From Scybalousia_A sp963540815 (lineage in GTDB: Bacteria > Bacteroidota > Bacteroidia > Bacteroidales > P3), in NCBI GenBank assembly GCA_963540815.1, contig CAUTQY010000001.1:62001-126000 (forward strand): a stretch of DNA of 64,000 bases, written 5' to 3'. Every line of letters starts with the position of its first letter. The stretch's first letter is position 1. The translations under genes were made by a program, and so were the position numbers. Positions 61,250-64,000 of the stretch are shown here, one piece after another. The notes under the pieces are model-generated. The model did no database searches. It was given only the letters and a program-made list of their open reading frames with translations, and was not told where the DNA came from.

Positions 61250-64000
61250 TTACTCCATTCTTTTAAAAATTATATTAAATGTAGTACCCTCGTTCTCCTT
61301 GCTAAGAAAATTTATCTCACCACCGTATGTTTCTATTATTGTTTTTACTATTGCCAGGCCTATACCATTACCTTCTTGTTTTGTAGTAAAACGCGGGTTA
61401 AATATTTTATCTTTATCCTCATCCTTTATTCCGCAACCATTGTCTGTTATGCTAACTGCGCATGTTTCTGAATCTGTTTTTATCGCTATTGATATTTTGC
61501 CGTCTTCTTTATTTTTGACAGCCTGAAAAGAATTTTTTATAATATTATTGAAAATACGCGTAAATAAACTTTTATTACCCATAACGTATATTGCTTGCTG
61601 AGGAGCTACTAATTGAATTTTTATATCATTAGCGTTTTCAAATACATTTATGGCATTTTTAACGCAAAGAACAATATCCGTTTTTTCCTTTTTATTGGGC
61701 GTCGGTTTACTATAATTATTCAATTCCGAAGCAATATTGCTTATTGTATCTATCTGAGAAATTAAAGAAGGAGCAAGTTTTTGAAATTTTTGATAAAATA
61801 ATTCCGGTTTTTCGTGCAATATTTTTTGTAGATATTGTATTGAAAGCTTCATTGGTGTCAAAGGATTATTGATGTCATGGGCAACTTGTGAGGCCAACTC
61901 TCGCCACGAAGCACTTCTTTCCTGTTGTTTTAACAGATATGAACTTTCCTCTAATTTATCTATCATAGAGTTATACGTTTTGATTAAATCCCCGACCTCA
62001 TCGTTTCTTTCCCAAGATATTTTATCATTTCTCCCGTTGATATCCACATGCCTTAGTTTTTCTTTTAGGATTTGTAACGGTTTGGTTATTACATCACTCA
62101 AAACAATAAAAATAACTATTGAAATGTTAACCCAGAACAAAAACATATTAATAAAATTATTAATTATGGAGTTGATGTTATCCTCCAGATTTTTTTGCTG
62201 GTTTATGAAAGGAATATTAAGATAACATATAACCTTACCGGCGTAGTCCGTTATAGGCGAATAGGCACTTTGAAAGTTTAGGGTACCTATTCTTTCGGTT
62301 GTATATGTTGAACTCAAAGACTCGGCAAATAAATGTTTTATCTCCATATTCATTTTATCTGACAAAAAACCTTGTTCAAAAATGGATTTCTGCGAAGCGG
62401 ACAGCAGACACAAATTGGTATCATAAAGATTTATATCCGTCAAAAAACTATTGGAAAGATTTAAAAGCAAATTATCCAATTCGGCATTGATATAATTTAT
62501 TTGTGAATTCTGCTCTTTATATAAATATTTTTCTATTTCCATCCTTATGGCATTGGTTTTATTTCTTATGTTCTCTATGTTGTATTTGGAATTAAAGTTG
62601 TTTATACTTCTTATGCTGAAAAAACCGGAGATGGTAATACCCACAATAAAAGAGCCTATCAATGAAAACAAAATACTGCTACGTATACCCGGAGAAAATG
62701 TTTTTATCCGAGGAGAGTATCCTATAAAAACTTCCAAACCAAATATGATAATAAAAATAAGGAAGAATAAAGAAACAGCACCCAACAAATTATAGGGAAG
62801 TCTATAAAAAAAGCAAACGATATAGGTATTATCTCCCTCCGTAAGATAGAAACTCATATAACCGTTTTCATTTTTCCAAAAAGAAGAGGAGTTATAAATG
62901 TGTTTTTCTTTTAGCTTGGAGTCAAAAATCCTCTCTCCCTTTGAATACACCAAACTATTCTTGCGGTAACGAGCATAAGATAAACTACCCTCCAAATCAT
63001 CCTCTTTTTCTTCAAGTAAGAGTGTGTAATTCATATTCTTGGAATTATTCTTTTTTAAACACTCCACAAATATATTAACCCCTTCACTCTTGCACAGATA
63101 TATGTATGTATTATTGTTATCCGTTTCGTTATCCTCTACCCAAACAAAGGCAGAGTCTATTCGTCTTGCCCCGTTTATTCTTTCTTCTGTATAGGAAAGA
63201 ATACTCGTATAATAACCTATAGGCTGAACAAACATTGAGTCTTTATCATCAAACACTATTATACCCACATGATATTTATTCTTTATATCCTTAAAATAAA
63301 TATTTGTAGCATAGTCTTCCGCTTGTATATACTGTCCCAGTTTTACAAAATGCATAAATTTTTCATCACTCTCCAATACCTCTATTTTTTTTACAAACTT
63401 TTCTTCTGCACGTATGCTTCTTTTAGATATTTCTTTGGCTTTAATTTCTATTCTTGTTTTAATGTTTTTGTATGTAAAAAATTCCATAACAGAACCGTAA
63501 ACCAAAGAAATAAACAATAGTAATAGTATTCTCTTTGAAAGTGTAAACTTTTTATTTTTTGAGGGTTTTATCAGTTGAGTGGTAAGTCTAAATAACAAAT
63601 ATCCCTGAGTAGTAAGTATGATAAAAAAAAGAATGTTTGTATATTGTATTTGTTCGGTACATAGAGAGAAGGAGGCTTGCGGATAATAAGCACATAGGGT
63701 GTAGACAAATATTCCACTCAACAGATATATGGGAATTAGGATTACAAAGGCAAGTATATTGTTTTTTGGTCTCCGTTTTATAAGATAAATAAGTAATAAA
63801 AAAATAAGAAACACACAGACAACAACCATAATATCCAAAACAAAAACTTGCCAACGAGCTATAAGATTGCTATGACTTACATTATCCAAATAACATACGG
63901 TTTTGCCTTCTATAGTCAACCGATAATCTGTTTTTTTTGTAGTAATATTTATTTTATCGGTAAGTTTAAAGGGTGTGTTATATGTGTTCTTTATGTAATG
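61250..64000 (-). CDS. NtrY-like membrane sensor histidine kinase, 5' end cut by window edge
   Basis: The frame stays open to the right edge (916 codons seen), so the true start lies outside. Helices cluster at about 50-175 (several), near 415-435 and near 600-620; a periplasmic sensory region lies between. A HAMP linker, then HisKA (ASWRELASQVAHDINNPLTP, phosphorylated His near 705) and HATPase (NNIIKNSFQAV, SITDNGCGI, GNGIGLAIVKTIIE) follow. The layout and the VAHDINNPLTPMKLSIQ box fit NtrY-type kinases. No response regulator lies downstream, where an intergenic gap leads to the envelope operon; a partner may lie beyond the edge. Confidence 0.88.
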   Translation of the reverse strand, partial: HYIKNTYNTPFKLTDKINITTKKTDYRLTIEGKTVCYLDNVSHSNLIARWQVFVLDIMVVVCVFLIFLLLIYLIKRRPKNNILAFVILIPIYLLSGIFVYTLCAYYPQASFSLCTEQIQYTNILFFIILTTQGYLLFRLTTQLIKPSKNKKFTLSKRILLLLFISLVYGSVMEFFTYKNIKTRIEIKAKEISKRSIRAEEKFVKKIEVLESDEKFMHFVKLGQYIQAEDYATNIYFKDIKNKYHVGIIVFDDKDSMFVQPIGYYTSILSYTEERINGARRIDSAFVWVEDNETDNNNTYIYLCKSEGVNIFVECLKKNNSKNMNYTLLLEEKEDDLEGSLSYARYRKNSLVYSKGERIFDSKLKEKHIYNSSSFWKNENGYMSFYLTEGDNTYIVCFFYRLPYNLLGAVSLFFLIFIIIFGLEVFIGYSPRIKTFSPGIRSSILFSLIGSFIVGITISGFFSIRSINNFNSKYNIENIRNKTNAIRMEIEKYLYKEQNSQINYINAELDNLLLNLSNSFLTDINLYDTNLCLLSASQKSIFEQGFLSDKMNMEIKHLFAESLSSTYTTERIGTLNFQSAYSPITDYAGKVICYLNIPFINQQKNLEDNINSIINNFINMFLFWVNISIVIFIVLSDVITKPLQILKEKLRHVDINGRNDKISWERNDEVGDLIKTYNSMIDKLEESSYLLKQQERSASWRELASQVAHDINNPLTPMKLSIQYLQKILHEKPELFYQKFQKLAPSLISQIDTISNIASELNNYSKPTPNKKEKTDIVLCVKNAINVFENANDIKIQLVAPQQAIYVMGNKSLFTRIFNNIIKNSFQAVKNKEDGKISIAIKTDSETCAVSITDNGCGIKDEDKDKIFNPRFTTKQEGNGIGLAIVKTIIETYGGEINFLSKENEGTTFNIIFKRME

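Overview
The window looks like chromosomal DNA of a low-GC, probably anaerobic member of the Bacteroidota (order Bacteroidales most likely). The evidence is the repeated Bacteroidota promoter form (TTTG, about 20 nt, TAnnTTTG) upstream of many genes, the near absence of Shine-Dalgarno sequences, and genes typical of the phylum: DUF4295 next to L33, an IPExxxVDY protein, DUF5723, DUF4190 beside DUF2752, a COX24-type peptide between HU and RNase G, and a BamA/OmpH cluster. A rubrerythrin fits anaerobic life. There is no phage, no CRISPR array, no complete insertion sequence and no rRNA. Most of the window is housekeeping chromosome.

Layout. 0-2.4 kb (minus): a fused restriction-modification enzyme cut by the left edge, carrying a striking 50-nt palindrome inside its coding sequence. 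2.9-12.1 kb (plus): YitT, PurS, QueA, an outer-membrane porin with two membrane transport genes, tRNA-Lys, a solitary ATP synthase gamma gene and NadB. 12.1-15 kb (minus): RNase G, a 29-residue COX24-like peptide, HU and a lipoprotein. 15-25 kb: YifB (plus), a TonB receptor and DAHP synthase/chorismate mutase (minus), then Dut, TyrS, a repeat-rich gap and HtpG (plus). 25-30.8 kb (minus): Dxr, FolD, Ffh and an acyl-CoA ligase. 31-36.2 kb (plus): an envelope block of MreC, MreD, an LptF/G permease and two glycosyltransferases. 36.3-48.6 kb: rubrerythrin, a lipoprotein, PurD, a TPR lipoprotein, a coiled-coil protein, an amidohydrolase operon, then L33, DUF4295, FtsY, an outer-membrane protein, RimO and a helix-hairpin-helix protein. 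48.6-51.2 kb (minus): the remains of a large DUF4011-type helicase/nuclease. 51.4-55.6 kb: an ABC ATPase, an SGNH hydrolase, then DUF2752, DUF4190 and DUF5723. 55.9-61.2 kb (minus): tRNA-Leu and the outer-membrane assembly operon IPExxxVDY-UppS-BamA-OmpH-OmpH. The right edge cuts a sensor histidine kinase.

How the genes work together. Many serve the envelope: UppS makes the lipid carrier, BamA and Skp-like chaperones build outer-membrane proteins, LptF/G-type permease and glycosyltransferases act on surface glycans, MreCD shapes the cell, and Ffh and FtsY form the SRP targeting pair. Metabolic genes are scattered single steps of purine, NAD, isoprenoid, folate and aromatic synthesis.

The best candidates for unusual biology are the palindrome within the restriction-modification gene, the decayed anti-phage-type helicase whose promoter motif is still readable, two clusters of REP-like repeats with a nested palindromic element, and several genes separated from their usual partners (atpG alone, mreCD without mreB, L33 without L28). 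I found no clearly new intact multi-gene system.
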